Under the pieces are notes generated by a model. The model searched no databases. It saw only the letters and a program-made list of their open reading frames with translations, and had not been told where the DNA came from. A stretch of DNA of 64,000 nt from Microbacterium sp. MYb45 (GTDB lineage Bacteria > Actinomycetota > Actinomycetes > Actinomycetales > Microbacteriaceae): contig NZ_PCPG01000013.1 in the NCBI RefSeq assembly GCF_002979655.1, forward strand, positions 1 through 64,000, written 5' to 3'. The translations under genes were made by a program, and so were the position numbers. Of the stretch, positions 17,485-27,774 are shown piece after piece; position 1 is the first letter of the stretch; each line of letters opens with the position of its first letter.

Positions 17485-19416
17485 ATGTCTTCCTCGCCTT
17501 CCGCGCAGAATCCCCCGCCTTCGTCCACCCTTTCCACTCCGGCCGCACTGTGGCGGCTGAAGCCGTTCGTGAAGCCCGTCATCTGGCGGCTCGCCGGCGG
17601 TGCTGCCAGCGCGCTCATCGCGGCCATCATCGCCCTGATGATCCCGATCGTCCTCGAGCAGATCATCAGCGGACCGGTCCGCTCCGGTAACTTCACCGCG
17701 ATCGTCTGGGGTGCCCTCGCCGTCTTCGCGCTGGGCCTCGGCGAGGCGCTGATGGTCTGGCTGCGTCGTCAGTTCGTGCTCAACCCCTCGACCGAGGTCG
17801 AGTACAAGATGCGCACCGAGCTGTATTCGCGCCTGCAGACGCTGCCGGTGTCCTTCCACGACAGGTGGGGCTCCGGTCAGCTGCTCAGCCGCATGATGCA
17901 GGACATCGGCCTCATCCGCCGCTGGCTGGCCTTCGGGCTCGTGCTGCTCGTCGTCAACGTGCTCACCATCATCATCGGATCGGTGCTGCTGTTCCGCTGG
18001 CACTGGCTGCTCGGCACGATCTTTCTGGTCACGGCGATCCCGCTGTGGATCCGCGGCTACCTCTTCGAGAAGCGCTACGGCGCGCTCACCCGCCGCAGCC
18101 AGGACCAGGCCGGCGACCTCGCGACCAGCGTCGAGGAGAGCGTGCACGGCATCCGCGTGCTGAAGGCTTTCGGCCGCGGCAAGCACGCGCTCAGCCGCTT
18201 CAGCCGCCAGGCCGAGACGCTGCGCGAGACCGAGATGAGCAAGGCCGGTGCGATCGCGTCGATCTGGTTCTGGCTCGACATGATGCCGCAGATCGCGTTC
18301 GGCCTCAGCCTGATGTCGGGCATCTGGCTGATCTCGCAGGGGCAGATCGACGAGGCACAGCTGTTCGCGTTCTTCGCGATGGCCGTGGTGCTCCGCTGGC
18401 CCATCGAGTCGATCGGCTTCCTGTTCTCGTTCATGCTCGACGCCCGCACGGCGACCGACCGCGTGTTCGACATCTTCTCCGAGACCAACACCATCACGGA
18501 CCCGGAGAACCCCGTGCACATCGAGAACCCGCGCGGCGAGCTCGCGTTCGTGGACGCCCACTTCCGGTATCAGGACGCCGGTGCGCACGAGCGCGATCTG
18601 CTCGACGGCATCGATCTGGTCCTCCGCCCCGGCGAGACCATGGCGCTGGTCGGTCTCACCGGCAGCGGCAAGACCACGCTCACGACGCTGCCCACCCGCC
18701 TGTATGACGTGACGGGCGGCAAGGTCACGCTCGACGGCGTCTATGTGCGCGATCTTCCGCTGTCCGAACTGCGTCAGCACATCGCGATGGCGTTCGAAGA
18801 CGCGACGCTGTTCTCGGCGACCGTGCGCGAGAACGTGCTGCTCGGCCGTGCCGACCTCGACGTGCACAGCGAAGAGGGGGAGCGCGTGCTCCGGGAAGCG
18901 CTCGACGTCGCGCAGGCGTCGTTCGTGGACTCGCTGCCCGACGGCGTCGAGACCGTGATCGGCGAGGAGGGGCTCAGCCTCTCCGGTGGGCAGCGTCAGC
19001 GGCTCGCCCTCGCCCGCGCGGTGGCGGCGGCGCCGAAGGTGCTCGTGCTCGACGACCCGCTCTCGGCGCTCGACGTCGACACCGAGGCGCTCGTCGAAGA
19101 GGCACTGCGGCATGTTCTCGCCGAGACGACGGCTCTGATCGTGGCGCACCGTCCCTCGACCGTCGCGCTCGCCGACCGCGTCGCGCTGCTCGAAGCCGGC
19201 CGCGTGACCGCGGTGGGCACCCACTCCGAGCTGCTGAAGACGAGTCGGCACTACCGCCACGTGATCTCCAGCCTGGAGGCCGAGGAGGCGGCGCGGACCG
19301 GGGCGATCCCGATCATCCGCGACGAACAGCTCGAGGTCGAAGACGAGGTCCGTGAGGGCCGCAGAGCCGAGGCCGCCGACGAAGACCCGATCACCGAGAA
19401 GGAGGTGCAGCGATGA
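17485..19416 (+). CDS. ABC exporter half-transporter, degenerate-site subunit of a heterodimer
   Basis: Membrane and ATPase domains in one 643-residue chain: six helices in residues 30-310, ATPase from about 350. Walker A is GLTGSGKTT (near 390) and the signature is canonical ([14 protein letters not shown]). Walker B ends in DDPLSALD (VLVLDDPLS), so the catalytic glutamate is replaced by aspartate. This is the hallmark of the non-hydrolysing site in heterodimeric exporters such as TM287/288, BmrCD and LmrCD. The C-terminal tail (600-643) is acidic. It overlaps the partner gene by four bases. Drug or peptide export is inferred from family and leader architecture. Confidence 0.93.
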   Translation: MSSSPSAQNPPPSSTLSTPAALWRLKPFVKPVIWRLAGGAASALIAAIIALMIPIVLEQIISGPVRSGNFTAIVWGALAVFALGLGEALMVWLRRQFVLNPSTEVEYKMRTELYSRLQTLPVSFHDRWGSGQLLSRMMQDIGLIRRWLAFGLVLLVVNVLTIIIGSVLLFRWHWLLGTIFLVTAIPLWIRGYLFEKRYGALTRRSQDQAGDLATSVEESVHGIRVLKAFGRGKHALSRFSRQAETLRETEMSKAGAIASIWFWLDMMPQIAFGLSLMSGIWLISQGQIDEAQLFAFFAMAVVLRWPIESIGFLFSFMLDARTATDRVFDIFSETNTITDPENPVHIENPRGELAFVDAHFRYQDAGAHERDLLDGIDLVLRPGETMALVGLTGSGKTTLTTLPTRLYDVTGGKVTLDGVYVRDLPLSELRQHIAMAFEDATLFSATVRENVLLGRADLDVHSEEGERVLREALDVAQASFVDSLPDGVETVIGEEGLSLSGGQRQRLALARAVAAAPKVLVLDDPLSALDVDTEALVEEALRHVLAETTALIVAHRPSTVALADRVALLEAGRVTAVGTHSELLKTSRHYRHVISSLEAEEAARTGAIPIIRDEQLEVEDEVREGRRAEAADEDPITEKEVQR

Positions 19417-21227
19417 GCTCCGCCATCACCGGAACCCAGGACGAGGATCGTTCCGAGTACACCCGCGAGGAGAGCAGGGAGATCCGTCGTCGGTCTCTCC
19501 GGCTGCTCGGATCGCTGGTGCGCCCGCTGAAGCCGCAGATCGTGCTGGCCGCCGCGGTACTGATCATCTCGACCGCTCTGCAGGTCGCCGGTCCCATCCT
19601 GATCAGCATCGGCCTCGACCGTGCGCTGCCTGCAGCCATCGACCAGGCCGACTGGATGCCGACCTTCATGATCGGCGGCATCTACTTGGCCGCCGGCATC
19701 CTGGCCGCCGTGATGATCGCCTGGTACGTCATCATCGCCGCCAAGCTGACGCAGGCCGTGCTGCTCGATCTGCGCAAGCGGATCTTCCTGCACACCCAGC
19801 GGCTGAGCCTGGAGTTCCACGAGTCGTACACGTCGGGTCGCATCATCTCGCGCCAGACGAGTGACCTCGATTCCATCAAGGAGCTCCTCGACGGAGGTCT
19901 GAACGAGCTCGTCTCGGGCGTGCTCTTCGGACTCTTCACCTTCATCGCCCTGTGCCTCTGGGACTGGCAGTCCGGCCTGATCCTCGCGATCGGCGGTGTG
20001 CCGCTGTTCTTCCTGATGAAGTGGTTCTACTCGCGTTCGCAGCTGGTCTATCGCGAGTCGCGTGTGATCAGCGCGAAGGTGATCGTCCAGTTCGTCGAGA
20101 CGATGACCGGCATCCGCGCCGTGAAGGCGTTCCGCAAGGAGCCGCGCAACGACAAGGCATTCCAGGAGATCGCGGGAGAGTACCGCGATGTGAACCGCCG
20201 CTCGATGCTGCTGTTCGGCACGTTCGAGCCCGGTCTCATGGGCGTCGCCGCGCTGGTGCTCGGCATCGTCGTGCTGTGGGGCGGCATCCGCGTGTCCGAG
20301 GGCGCGCTCACCGTGGGTGTGCTGCTGTCGGCGGTCCTGTACGTGCGCAACTTCTTCGCTCCGATGCAGGAGATCGCGATGTTCCTGAACTCCTACCAGT
20401 CGGCCACGGCCGCGCTGGAGAAGGTGTCGGGCGTGCTCGAAGAGGTGCCGACCGTTCCGGATCCCGAGAAGCCGGTCGACCTGTGGGAATCCCGCGGCCA
20501 CATCCGGTTCGACGAGGTGACCTTCGGCTACAACGGCGAGAAGACGATCCTCCCGAACTTCTCGCTCGACATCCCCGCCGGTGAGACGATCGCCCTGGTG
20601 GGCACGACCGGTGCGGGCAAGTCCACGCTGGCCAAGCTCATCTCGCGGTTCTATGACCCCTCCCAGGGACGGGTCACTCTCGACGACGTCGACCTGCGCT
20701 CGCTGCACCCGAAGGACCTCCGCCGCGCGATCGTCATGGTCACGCAGGAGGCCTACCTGTTCAGTGGCACCGTCGCCGACAACATCGCCCTCGGCAAGCC
20801 GGATGCGTCGCTCGACGAGATCAGGGCCGCCGCGCGTGCGGTGGGAGCGGACGAGTTCATCTCGTCGCTGCCCGACGGCTACGGCACCGACGTGAACAAG
20901 CGCGGTGGACGGGTCTCGGCCGGTCAGCGTCAGCTCATCTCGTTCGCCAGGGCGTTCCTCGCGGACCCCGCGGTGCTGATTCTCGACGAGGCCACGGCAT
21001 CGCTCGACATCCCGTCGGAGCGGTTGATCCAGGATGCGCTGCAGACCCTGCTCAAGGACCGCACCGCGATCATCATCGCGCACCGCTTGTCGACGGTCGC
21101 GATCGCGGACCGGGTGCTGGTGATGGAGCACGGGCAGATCATCGAGGACGACACTCCGGCCGCGCTCATCGGCGGTACCGGCAAGTTCGCCCAGCTGCAT
21201 GCGGCTTGGCAGGAGACACTGGTCTGA
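19413..21227 (+). CDS. ABC exporter half-transporter, catalytic-site subunit of the heterodimer
   Basis: The 604-residue partner has six membrane helices (about residues 35-320) and an ATPase domain with Walker [10 protein letters not shown] (near 395), a normal Walker B with catalytic glutamate ([11 protein letters not shown]) and the H-loop IIIAHRLST. Its signature is [14 protein letters not shown] rather than LSGGQ. Because each ATP site is built from one subunit's Walker motifs and the other's signature, the Asp substitution in the first subunit and the weak signature here fall in the same composite site. The other site is fully canonical. This is the expected asymmetric exporter. Confidence 0.94.
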   Translation: MSSAITGTQDEDRSEYTREESREIRRRSLRLLGSLVRPLKPQIVLAAAVLIISTALQVAGPILISIGLDRALPAAIDQADWMPTFMIGGIYLAAGILAAVMIAWYVIIAAKLTQAVLLDLRKRIFLHTQRLSLEFHESYTSGRIISRQTSDLDSIKELLDGGLNELVSGVLFGLFTFIALCLWDWQSGLILAIGGVPLFFLMKWFYSRSQLVYRESRVISAKVIVQFVETMTGIRAVKAFRKEPRNDKAFQEIAGEYRDVNRRSMLLFGTFEPGLMGVAALVLGIVVLWGGIRVSEGALTVGVLLSAVLYVRNFFAPMQEIAMFLNSYQSATAALEKVSGVLEEVPTVPDPEKPVDLWESRGHIRFDEVTFGYNGEKTILPNFSLDIPAGETIALVGTTGAGKSTLAKLISRFYDPSQGRVTLDDVDLRSLHPKDLRRAIVMVTQEAYLFSGTVADNIALGKPDASLDEIRAAARAVGADEFISSLPDGYGTDVNKRGGRVSAGQRQLISFARAFLADPAVLILDEATASLDIPSERLIQDALQTLLKDRTAIIIAHRLSTVAIADRVLVMEHGQIIEDDTPAALIGGTGKFAQLHAAWQETLV

Positions 21228-21348
21228 TGATGCCGATCACCTCACCTCTGCGGGCGCGGGACCTCCCCGTGCTCGCAGGGGTGGGGATCGGCTTCGGGAG
21301 TGCGGCACGGGGGATCCGTCCGTCGCCGCGCCTGGGTAGCATCGAATC

Positions 21349-22164
21349 ATGGACCCCTTGCTGCTCGCCGCCGAGTGGTGGTGGATCGCGCCGACCGCCG
21401 TCGCTGCGGGAACGGCCGGTGCGATCGGTCTGCGTCGCCGGAGCAGCACGATGAGCGGGCGTCGGCTCGAGGTCGATGCGGCGCGCCACGACCTCAGGAC
21501 GGCGCAGCGGATCGCGTCCGAGCGACGCATCGCCCTGAAGATCGCCCGTGCCGATCTGGCTCGCGTGACCGCGGAGCGCGCAGCGCAACGCGCGACAGCG
21601 GAACAGGTGGCCGGAGCGCGGCGCATGCTCAAGGAACGGGAGCGCGACGCCAAGGCGGCCTCGGCCGACGTGCGTGCCCGTCAGGTGCGTCTGAACGCCG
21701 CACGCGCGGCGATACCGGCGTCCTCCGAGCCCGGCCCCGTGGAACGGCTGCATGCCACGCACGACGCCGTGACGGTCCGGTGGATGCGGTACGAGACCGA
21801 CCCCGCGCTCCAGATCGCCTATCCCGCGATGACCGATGTCAAGCTCCCCGCCACGGCGGCGTACCTGCGGGCAGCCGGACACGCGGCCGAGATGCGGCGC
21901 GCGGTCTCCGGCAAGACCACACCCGCCGACTTCGCGGCCTACCGAGACGCGGTCGCCGAGCTCGAGCGCGCCTTCGAGGCCGCCGAGCACGCGGCGAGGG
22001 TCCAGGCCGGCGAGGCCCCGCCGAACGCGGCGTGGCAGGACGCGGCCCAGGACATGCTCAGCCGTTCCGCCGAGGCGATCGACCGTGCTGCCGGTGCGGC
22101 GGCATCCGCCATCGCCGCCTGGACCAACCGGAAGAAGCCCGGCAAGCCGGACGACCGCCCCTGA
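21349..22164 (+). CDS. Uncharacterised coiled-coil protein with an N-terminal membrane segment
   Basis: Unrecognised 271-residue protein. Residues 8-27 (AEWWWIAPTAVAAGTAGAIG) form one hydrophobic segment. Residues 45-125 are rich in Ala, Arg, Glu and Gln with heptad character and probably form a coiled coil. Residues 130-270 are Ala-rich with a conserved-looking stretch RWMRYETDPALQIAYPAMTD. There is no enzyme motif. TAGCAT at 21337-21342 stands six bases before the ATG without a ribosome site, indicating a leaderless message and supporting this start. It is a single gene between the exporter and the convergent glycosidase operon. Confidence 0.75.
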   Translation: MDPLLLAAEWWWIAPTAVAAGTAGAIGLRRRSSTMSGRRLEVDAARHDLRTAQRIASERRIALKIARADLARVTAERAAQRATAEQVAGARRMLKERERDAKAASADVRARQVRLNAARAAIPASSEPGPVERLHATHDAVTVRWMRYETDPALQIAYPAMTDVKLPATAAYLRAAGHAAEMRRAVSGKTTPADFAAYRDAVAELERAFEAAEHAARVQAGEAPPNAAWQDAAQDMLSRSAEAIDRAAGAAASAIAAWTNRKKPGKPDDRP

Positions 22165-22193
22165 CGGCCGCCCGGCGAAGCCCGGATGTGCGG

Positions 22194-23633
22194 TCAGGCC
22201 TCCACGGTCCGGGTGCGGATGAGTTCCCGGTACCAGAGGCCGGAGTCCTTCACGGTGCGTGCCAGGTCGTCGAAGTCGACCCGGACGATGCCGAAGCGCT
22301 TGGCGTAGCCGTACCCCCACTCGAAGTTGTCGAGCAGCGACCACACGAAATACCCGCGCAGGTCCACACCGCGCTCGATCGCCCGGTGTGCGGCGGTGAA
22401 GTGCCGGCGCAGGTAGTCGGTGCGCTCGACGTCATGCACCCCACCGTCCTCGGTCACCTCGTCTTCGAACGCGGCGCCGTTCTCGGTGACCATGAGCGCC
22501 TGCTCGGGGAACTGCTCGGAGAGTGACACCAGCAGCTCCTCCAGTCCCTCCGGAGCGATGTTCCAGCCCATGGCGGTGTAGGGACCGGGCTGCTCGACGA
22601 ACTCGACCAGCTGGTCGCTGCCGGGCCAGGCCGTTCCGCCCGCGGCGCCCTTGTGGCCGTCGTTCTGCTGCTTCGGCGAGACGCCGTCCCAGAGGCGCAC
22701 GGTCGCGGTCGAGTAGTAGTTCACACCGAGCACGTCAATCGGCTGGGCGATCGTGGCGAGGTCGCCCTCCTGCACGAAGTTCCAGTCGGTGACCGATGCG
22801 GTGTCCTCGAGGAGATCGGCCGGGTATTCGCCGCGCAACATCGGGCCGGTGAACGCGCGGTTGGCGAGGGCGTCGATCCTGCGCATCGCCTCCGCGGCCC
22901 CGTCGCCGTGCCCGCGGAGCACGTGGAAGTTCAGGGTGACCGAGTAGTCCGGGTCGCCGGTGGAGGTCGCGCGAAGCGCCTGCACCGCGCGACCGTGGGC
23001 GAGGTTCAGGTGGTGCACGGCAGACAGCGCCGATTCCGGTTCGTGCCGTCCGGGTGCGTGGCCGCCCTGGCCGTAGCCGAGGTAGGCCGAGCACCACGGC
23101 TCGTTCAGTGTCGTCCAGGTGTGCACGCGGTCGCCCAGGGCCGCACCCATGATCTCGGCATAGCGCTCGAAGGCGTCGGTGGTCGCCCGCGACGTCCAAC
23201 CACCGGCATCCTCGAGATACTGCGGGAGGTCCCAGTGGTAGAGCGTCGCCACCGGCCGGATTCCGCGTTCGAGCAGCCCGTCGACCAGGCGCGAGTAGAA
23301 GTCGATCCCGGCCTGATTCACCGCGCCCGATGCGGTGGGGACGATGCGCGGCCAGGCGATCGAGAACCGGTAGGCCTCGAGCCCGAGGTCGGACATCAGA
23401 TCGAGGTCCTCGTCCACACGGTGGTAGTGATCGCACGCGACGTCGCCGGTGTCGCCGTTCCAGACCCGACCCGGTGTCTTGCTGAAGGTGTCCCAGATCG
23501 AGGGGGTGCGCCCGTCCTCGGCCGCGGCTCCCTCGATCTGATAGGAGGCGGTGGCCGACCCGAACGTGAAGTCCTCGGGGAACACGAGTCCGGAGCCGCG
23601 GTAGTCGTCGCGGGGCGTGAGCAGGCTGGTCAT
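22194..23633 (-). CDS. Glycoside hydrolase family 1 beta-glucosidase
   Basis: Hydrolyses terminal beta-glucosides (cellobiose-like or aryl glucosides). The 479-residue protein has the acid/base E178 in TLNEPW, the nucleophile E384 in MVTENGAAF, and the family N-terminal F[13 protein letters not shown] at residues 22-35. No signal peptide, so it acts on imported oligosaccharides. It is the last gene of the importer operon and overlaps the alpha-xylosidase gene by four bases. Beta-glucosidase plus alpha-xylosidase fits stepwise breakdown of xyloglucan oligosaccharides; other beta-glycosides are possible. Confidence 0.95.
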   Translation of the reverse strand: MTSLLTPRDDYRGSGLVFPEDFTFGSATASYQIEGAAAEDGRTPSIWDTFSKTPGRVWNGDTGDVACDHYHRVDEDLDLMSDLGLEAYRFSIAWPRIVPTASGAVNQAGIDFYSRLVDGLLERGIRPVATLYHWDLPQYLEDAGGWTSRATTDAFERYAEIMGAALGDRVHTWTTLNEPWCSAYLGYGQGGHAPGRHEPESALSAVHHLNLAHGRAVQALRATSTGDPDYSVTLNFHVLRGHGDGAAEAMRRIDALANRAFTGPMLRGEYPADLLEDTASVTDWNFVQEGDLATIAQPIDVLGVNYYSTATVRLWDGVSPKQQNDGHKGAAGGTAWPGSDQLVEFVEQPGPYTAMGWNIAPEGLEELLVSLSEQFPEQALMVTENGAAFEDEVTEDGGVHDVERTDYLRRHFTAAHRAIERGVDLRGYFVWSLLDNFEWGYGYAKRFGIVRVDFDDLARTVKDSGLWYRELIRTRTVEA

Positions 23634-25864
23634 GCGGTGATCTCCTCGAGGTCGACGGTGTAGTCCTCGGCGCGTCCATCCGGGTCCGTGACGGTGACCG
23701 TGGCGCTGCCGGCGCCGCCGGGGAAGACCCGGAGCCGCAGTCCGTCATGGTAGTCGTAGTCCGGGCGGTCGACCCGGGCGCCCCAGGGGAGCGCCGTGCC
23801 CGGCCGTACGTACAGCGGCAGCGAGTCGAACCCGTGCTTCTCGCGCCGCCAGCCGCCGCCCGTGACGGTCTCGCCCGTCAGCAACGAGGTCCATTCGCCG
23901 GCGGGGAGGTAGAACTCGACCTCTCCGTCTTCGGTGAACACCGGGGCGACGAGCAGGTCGGACCCCAGCATGTACTGCCGGTCGAGGTAGGCGGTCGCCG
24001 GATCCTCGGGGAACTCCAGCACCATCGGCCGCATCAGCGGCACCCCCGTCGCCGCGGCATCCAGCCCCTGCTGGTACAGGTACGGCATCAGGCGCATCTT
24101 GAGGTGCGTGAACTGCCGCGTCACCTCCACGGCCTCCTCGTCGAACGCCCACGGCACCCGGTACGAGCTCGAGCCGTGGAAGCGCGAGTGCGACCCCAGC
24201 AGCCCGAATGCCGTCCAGCGCTTGAAGACACCGGCATCCGGCATGCCTTCGAACCCGCCGATGTCGTGGCTCCAGAACGCGAACCCCGAGAGCGCGAGCG
24301 ACAGGCCTCCGCGCAGCGTCTCGGCCATCGACGTGTAGGTCGAGGTGGAGTCGCCGCCCCAGTGCACCGGCATGGTCTGGCCGCCGGCGCTCGCGGACCG
24401 GGCGAACAGCACGGCGTCGCCCTCGCCGCGTGTCTCGGTGAGAACGTCGAACACCGCGCGGTTGTACAGGTCGGTGTAGAGGTTGTGCATGCGCTCGGGG
24501 TCTGCGCCGTCGGCCCACACCACATCCGTGGGGATGCGCTCGCCGAAGTCGGTCTTGAAGCAGTCGACGCCCTGCGCGACGAGGCCCCGCAGCTTCGACT
24601 GGTACCAGGCGGTGGCGTCGGGGTTCGTGAAGTCGACGAGCCCCATACCGGCCTGCCAGAGGTCCCACTGCCACACCGAGCCGTCGGCGCGCTTCACCAG
24701 GAATCCCTGATCGGCGGCTTCCTGGAACAGGGGGGAGCGCTGGGCGATGTAGGGGTTGATCCACACGCAGACCCGCAGATCCTTGTCGTGCAGGCGTCCG
24801 AGCATCCCCTCGGGGTCGGGGAAGACCCGCGGATCCCACTCGAAGTCGCACCACTGGAACTCGCGCATCCAGAAGCAGTCGAAGTGGAAGACCGACACCG
24901 GCAGCTCGCGCGCGGACATCTCGTCGATGAAGGAGTTCACGGTCTGCTCGTCGTAGTCGGTCGTGAAGCTGGTCGACAGCCACAGCCCGTAGGACCAGGC
25001 GGGGACGACGGGCGGGCGACCGGTGAGAGCCGTGTAGCGACCGAGCACGTCCTTCGGAGTCGGACCCGCGATCACGAAGTACTCGAGCACCTCGCCGGAC
25101 ACCGAGAACTGCACGCGCTCCACGGATTCCGAGCCGATCTCGTAGGAGACGTGGCCCGGGTCGTTCACGAGCACGCCGTAGCCGCGGTCCGAGAGGTGGA
25201 ACGGGACGTTCTTGTAGGCCTGCTCGCTGGAGGTGCCGCCGTCCGCGTTCCAGATCTCCACGGTCTGGCCGTTCTTGACCAGCGGTCCGAAGCGCTCGCC
25301 GAGTCCGTAGACGTGCTCTCCGACGCCGAGGTCGAGCTGCTCGTGGACGTAGGCGGATGCGCGGGGAGCTGCGCCGCCCTGCCGTCCGTTGCCGACGATC
25401 CCGCGATCGACCTGGGCATCGTCCGCCAGCCGCACGTAGCCCTGCGCCTTGTGGCCGCTGCCGGTCACCCGGCGTCCGTCGACCTCGAACGAGAGGTCCC
25501 ACGGCTCGCCGGGGGTGATGCGCGCGACCAGGGATCCGGCGTCCAGCACACCGCCGTGGTCGCCGACGGAGATCGAGGCCGTTCCCGTTCCCGCGCCGGG
25601 CAGTGAGAAGCCTCCCTGCCGACGTCCGCCGGCGTGATGCGCGATGCGTACGCGGATGACGCCCTCCGCGGGGGAGGAGAGGGTGGTGGTGAGCACGGGG
25701 CGGTTGAGGGTGTCGCCGCGTTTCGCGATGACCATCGTGGGTGCGGTGATGACGATGCCGGTCCCGTCCGGCGTCTCGTCGGTCTCGGCGATGTCGTACG
25801 CCTCCTGCGCATAGAGCGCGGTGACCCCGGGACGCAGCTGCCAGAACCCGTCGGTGAACTTCAT
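23630..25864 (-). CDS. yicI: Glycoside hydrolase family 31 alpha-xylosidase (YicI type)
   Basis: Removes alpha-1,6-linked xylose from the non-reducing end of xyloglucan oligosaccharides. The 744-residue protein has the YicI-specific nucleophile region [12 protein letters not shown] (D439), the acid/base D505 in [10 protein letters not shown], the aglycone-binding [11 protein letters not shown] stretch (328-338) and the N-terminal beta-sandwich. YicI of E. coli is 772 residues. The start overlaps the permease stop by one base (TAATG). No signal peptide: an intracellular enzyme. Assignment to the alpha-xylosidase branch rests on the FGERIP motif and is strong. Confidence 0.95.
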   Translation of the reverse strand: MKFTDGFWQLRPGVTALYAQEAYDIAETDETPDGTGIVITAPTMVIAKRGDTLNRPVLTTTLSSPAEGVIRVRIAHHAGGRRQGGFSLPGAGTGTASISVGDHGGVLDAGSLVARITPGEPWDLSFEVDGRRVTGSGHKAQGYVRLADDAQVDRGIVGNGRQGGAAPRASAYVHEQLDLGVGEHVYGLGERFGPLVKNGQTVEIWNADGGTSSEQAYKNVPFHLSDRGYGVLVNDPGHVSYEIGSESVERVQFSVSGEVLEYFVIAGPTPKDVLGRYTALTGRPPVVPAWSYGLWLSTSFTTDYDEQTVNSFIDEMSARELPVSVFHFDCFWMREFQWCDFEWDPRVFPDPEGMLGRLHDKDLRVCVWINPYIAQRSPLFQEAADQGFLVKRADGSVWQWDLWQAGMGLVDFTNPDATAWYQSKLRGLVAQGVDCFKTDFGERIPTDVVWADGADPERMHNLYTDLYNRAVFDVLTETRGEGDAVLFARSASAGGQTMPVHWGGDSTSTYTSMAETLRGGLSLALSGFAFWSHDIGGFEGMPDAGVFKRWTAFGLLGSHSRFHGSSSYRVPWAFDEEAVEVTRQFTHLKMRLMPYLYQQGLDAAATGVPLMRPMVLEFPEDPATAYLDRQYMLGSDLLVAPVFTEDGEVEFYLPAGEWTSLLTGETVTGGGWRREKHGFDSLPLYVRPGTALPWGARVDRPDYDYHDGLRLRVFPGGAGSATVTVTDPDGRAEDYTVDLEEITA

Positions 25865-26751
25865 TACTTGACTGCTCCTGCGGTGATGCCCCGGGTGAGG
25901 GTGCGTTGGAAGATGAGGAAGAAGATGAGCGTCGGGATGATGCCCAGCAGCGCCGAGGCGCTCGTGGTGGTGACGTCCATCAGGCGGTCGCCCTGGAGCA
26001 CGCTGATGGCGACGGGAACCGTCTGATTCGCATTCGAGGCGAGGAACGTCAGCGGGATGAGGAACTCGTTCCACGTCCAGATGAAGAAGAAGATCAGCAG
26101 GACCGAGAGCGTGGGACGGCTGATCGGGAAGATCACTCGCCACAGGATCTGCCAGCGGCTCGCACCGTCGAGCGACGCGGCCTCCAGCACCTCCTTGGGG
26201 AACGTGCCGTAGACGGACGAGAGCAGGTAGGTGCCGAACGCCGCTTGGATGACGGTGAAGACGATGATGACCGACCACACGTTGTCGTACAGTCCGACGG
26301 ACTTGAACATGTAGTACAGCGGGTAGAGCAGAGCCTCCTGCGGCAGCAGGTTGGCCATCAGGAACAGCAGCACGATCCACGAGCGACCGCGCACGCGCCC
26401 GATGCCGATCGCGAAGGCGTTGAGCATCGAGATGACGACCGCGAGCACCGACACGATCCCGGCGATGAAGATCGAGTTCCAGACCTTCTCCGGGAAGTTC
26501 ACCCGCTCCCAGAAGGTGATGATGCCGCCGAAGTCGAGCGACTCGGGGAGGGCGAGGGGGCCGGAGGTGGCGTAGTCGACGGGCGACTTGAACGAGTTCA
26601 CGAGCACCAGATAGGACGGCGCGATGACGAGCAGTGCGCCGACGATGACGAGTGCCAGCAGCAGCCAGTCGATCGGTCGCTTCTTGGTCATGCCGCCGCG
26701 CGGGCGCGTCTTGGCGGGCTTCCCGGTGACGATGGCGGTGGTGGCGTGCAT
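25864..26751 (-). CDS. Sugar ABC transporter permease (MalG-like)
   Basis: The 295-residue protein has six helices, beginning with residues 27-50 (DWLLLALVIVGALLVIAPSYLVLV). The EAA loop LEAASLDGASRWQILWRVIFP is at about 190-210. The C-terminus contains the family motif F-x-x-x-Q-R-T-L-T-R-G-I-T-A-G-A-V-K. Its ATG overlaps the upstream permease stop (TGATG) and its stop overlaps the alpha-xylosidase start. It forms the membrane channel with the next protein. No ATPase gene is present in the cluster, so a shared MsiK-type ATPase encoded elsewhere is likely, as in many actinobacterial sugar importers. Confidence 0.93.
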   Translation of the reverse strand: MHATTAIVTGKPAKTRPRGGMTKKRPIDWLLLALVIVGALLVIAPSYLVLVNSFKSPVDYATSGPLALPESLDFGGIITFWERVNFPEKVWNSIFIAGIVSVLAVVISMLNAFAIGIGRVRGRSWIVLLFLMANLLPQEALLYPLYYMFKSVGLYDNVWSVIIVFTVIQAAFGTYLLSSVYGTFPKEVLEAASLDGASRWQILWRVIFPISRPTLSVLLIFFFIWTWNEFLIPLTFLASNANQTVPVAISVLQGDRLMDVTTTSASALLGIIPTLIFFLIFQRTLTRGITAGAVK

Positions 26752-27716
26752 CACAGACCCGCCCTTTCCTTGCGCTCGAGGGAGTTCTGGACGCGGATGA
26801 AGATGATCGACACGATCACCACGACGATGGTCAACACCGTCGCGATCGTGGCGCCGTAGCCGACGTTCCGCTTCGTGAAGAACTCCTGGTAGGCGTAGTA
26901 CGCGGGCACCAGGGTGGCACCGGCAGGGCCGCCGCGGGTGATGATGTAGACCGGACCGAACACCTTGAGTGCGGCGATCGTGCAGGTCAGGGTGACGACG
27001 AAGATCTCGGGGCGGATGATGCTCATCGTGATCGCCGAGAACCGCTGGAACCAGTTCGCGCCATCGAGCTCCGCGGCCTCGTACAGCTCGGGGTCGACGC
27101 GCTGGAGCGCGGCCATGAAGACCACGACGGGGTAGCCGAGCTGCACCCACACCATGACCACCATGAGCACGATGAGCGCCGACGGCATCTGACCGAGCCA
27201 GTCGTAGGCGGGCAGGCCGAACCACCCGAGCATCTGGTTGAGGGCGCCGTCGCTGCCGGGGCGTACGATCCAGCCGATCACGATGCCGGCGACGGCGATC
27301 GGGAGGATCTGCGGGAGGTAGTACGTGGCCCGGAGGAAGCTGCCGACCTTGCCGCCGAACTTGCGTCCGACGACGTCGAACAGGAGCGCGGCGACGATCA
27401 GGCCGACGATCGTGGGTACCACGACCATCGCGATGATCATCCACACCGAGTTCGTGAACGAGGTCCAGAAGTCGTCGTCGGTGAGGATCTCCTGCCAGTT
27501 CTCGAGCCCGATGAACTCCGGTGTGCGCACCCCCTTCCACTTGGTGAACGTCAGGTACACGTTCCAGATGAGCGGGACGATCACGACGACGAGCAGGAGC
27601 ACGAAGCCGGGGAGCAGGTAGATCCAGTAGGCCCCGGTCCCACCGCGGCGCTGCGGGATCGACGGCTGTTCGGGCGGCAGCTTCGTGCGGCCCTCGCGGC
27701 GGGTGGCGAGTGACAT
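26751..27716 (-). CDS. Sugar ABC transporter permease (MalF-like)
   Basis: The 321-residue partner permease. The N-terminal cytoplasmic arm (1-30) is followed by helix 1 (YWIYLLPGFVLLLVVVIVP). The sequence TFTKWKGVRTPEFIGLENWQEI is typical of MalF-like proteins, and the EAA loop YEAAELDGANWFQRFSAITM lies near residue 225. Two in-frame ATGs occur. The second, at 27716, has GGAG at a proper six-base distance, whereas the first (27722) abuts it, so the second is preferred. An 11-bp hairpin separates this gene from the binding-protein gene. Confidence 0.92.
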   Translation of the reverse strand: MSLATRREGRTKLPPEQPSIPQRRGGTGAYWIYLLPGFVLLLVVVIVPLIWNVYLTFTKWKGVRTPEFIGLENWQEILTDDDFWTSFTNSVWMIIAMVVVPTIVGLIVAALLFDVVGRKFGGKVGSFLRATYYLPQILPIAVAGIVIGWIVRPGSDGALNQMLGWFGLPAYDWLGQMPSALIVLMVVMVWVQLGYPVVVFMAALQRVDPELYEAAELDGANWFQRFSAITMSIIRPEIFVVTLTCTIAALKVFGPVYIITRGGPAGATLVPAYYAYQEFFTKRNVGYGATIATVLTIVVVIVSIIFIRVQNSLERKERAGL

Positions 27717-27733
27717 GTTCATCTCCAGGAGGT

Positions 27734-27767
27734 GCGGGGGCGGCGTCCGTGCGGATGCCGCCCCCGC
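27734..27767 (-). terminator. Intercistronic hairpin between binding protein and permeases
   Basis: GCGGGGGCGGC (27734-27744) and GCCGCCCCCGC (27757-27767) are perfectly complementary over 11 bases, with a further TCCG/CGGA inside. It lies between the abundant binding-protein gene and the permeases, where partial termination or 3-prime-end protection commonly gives more binding protein than permease. No U-tract. Confidence 0.7.
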
Positions 27768-27774
27768 GGGTCGA

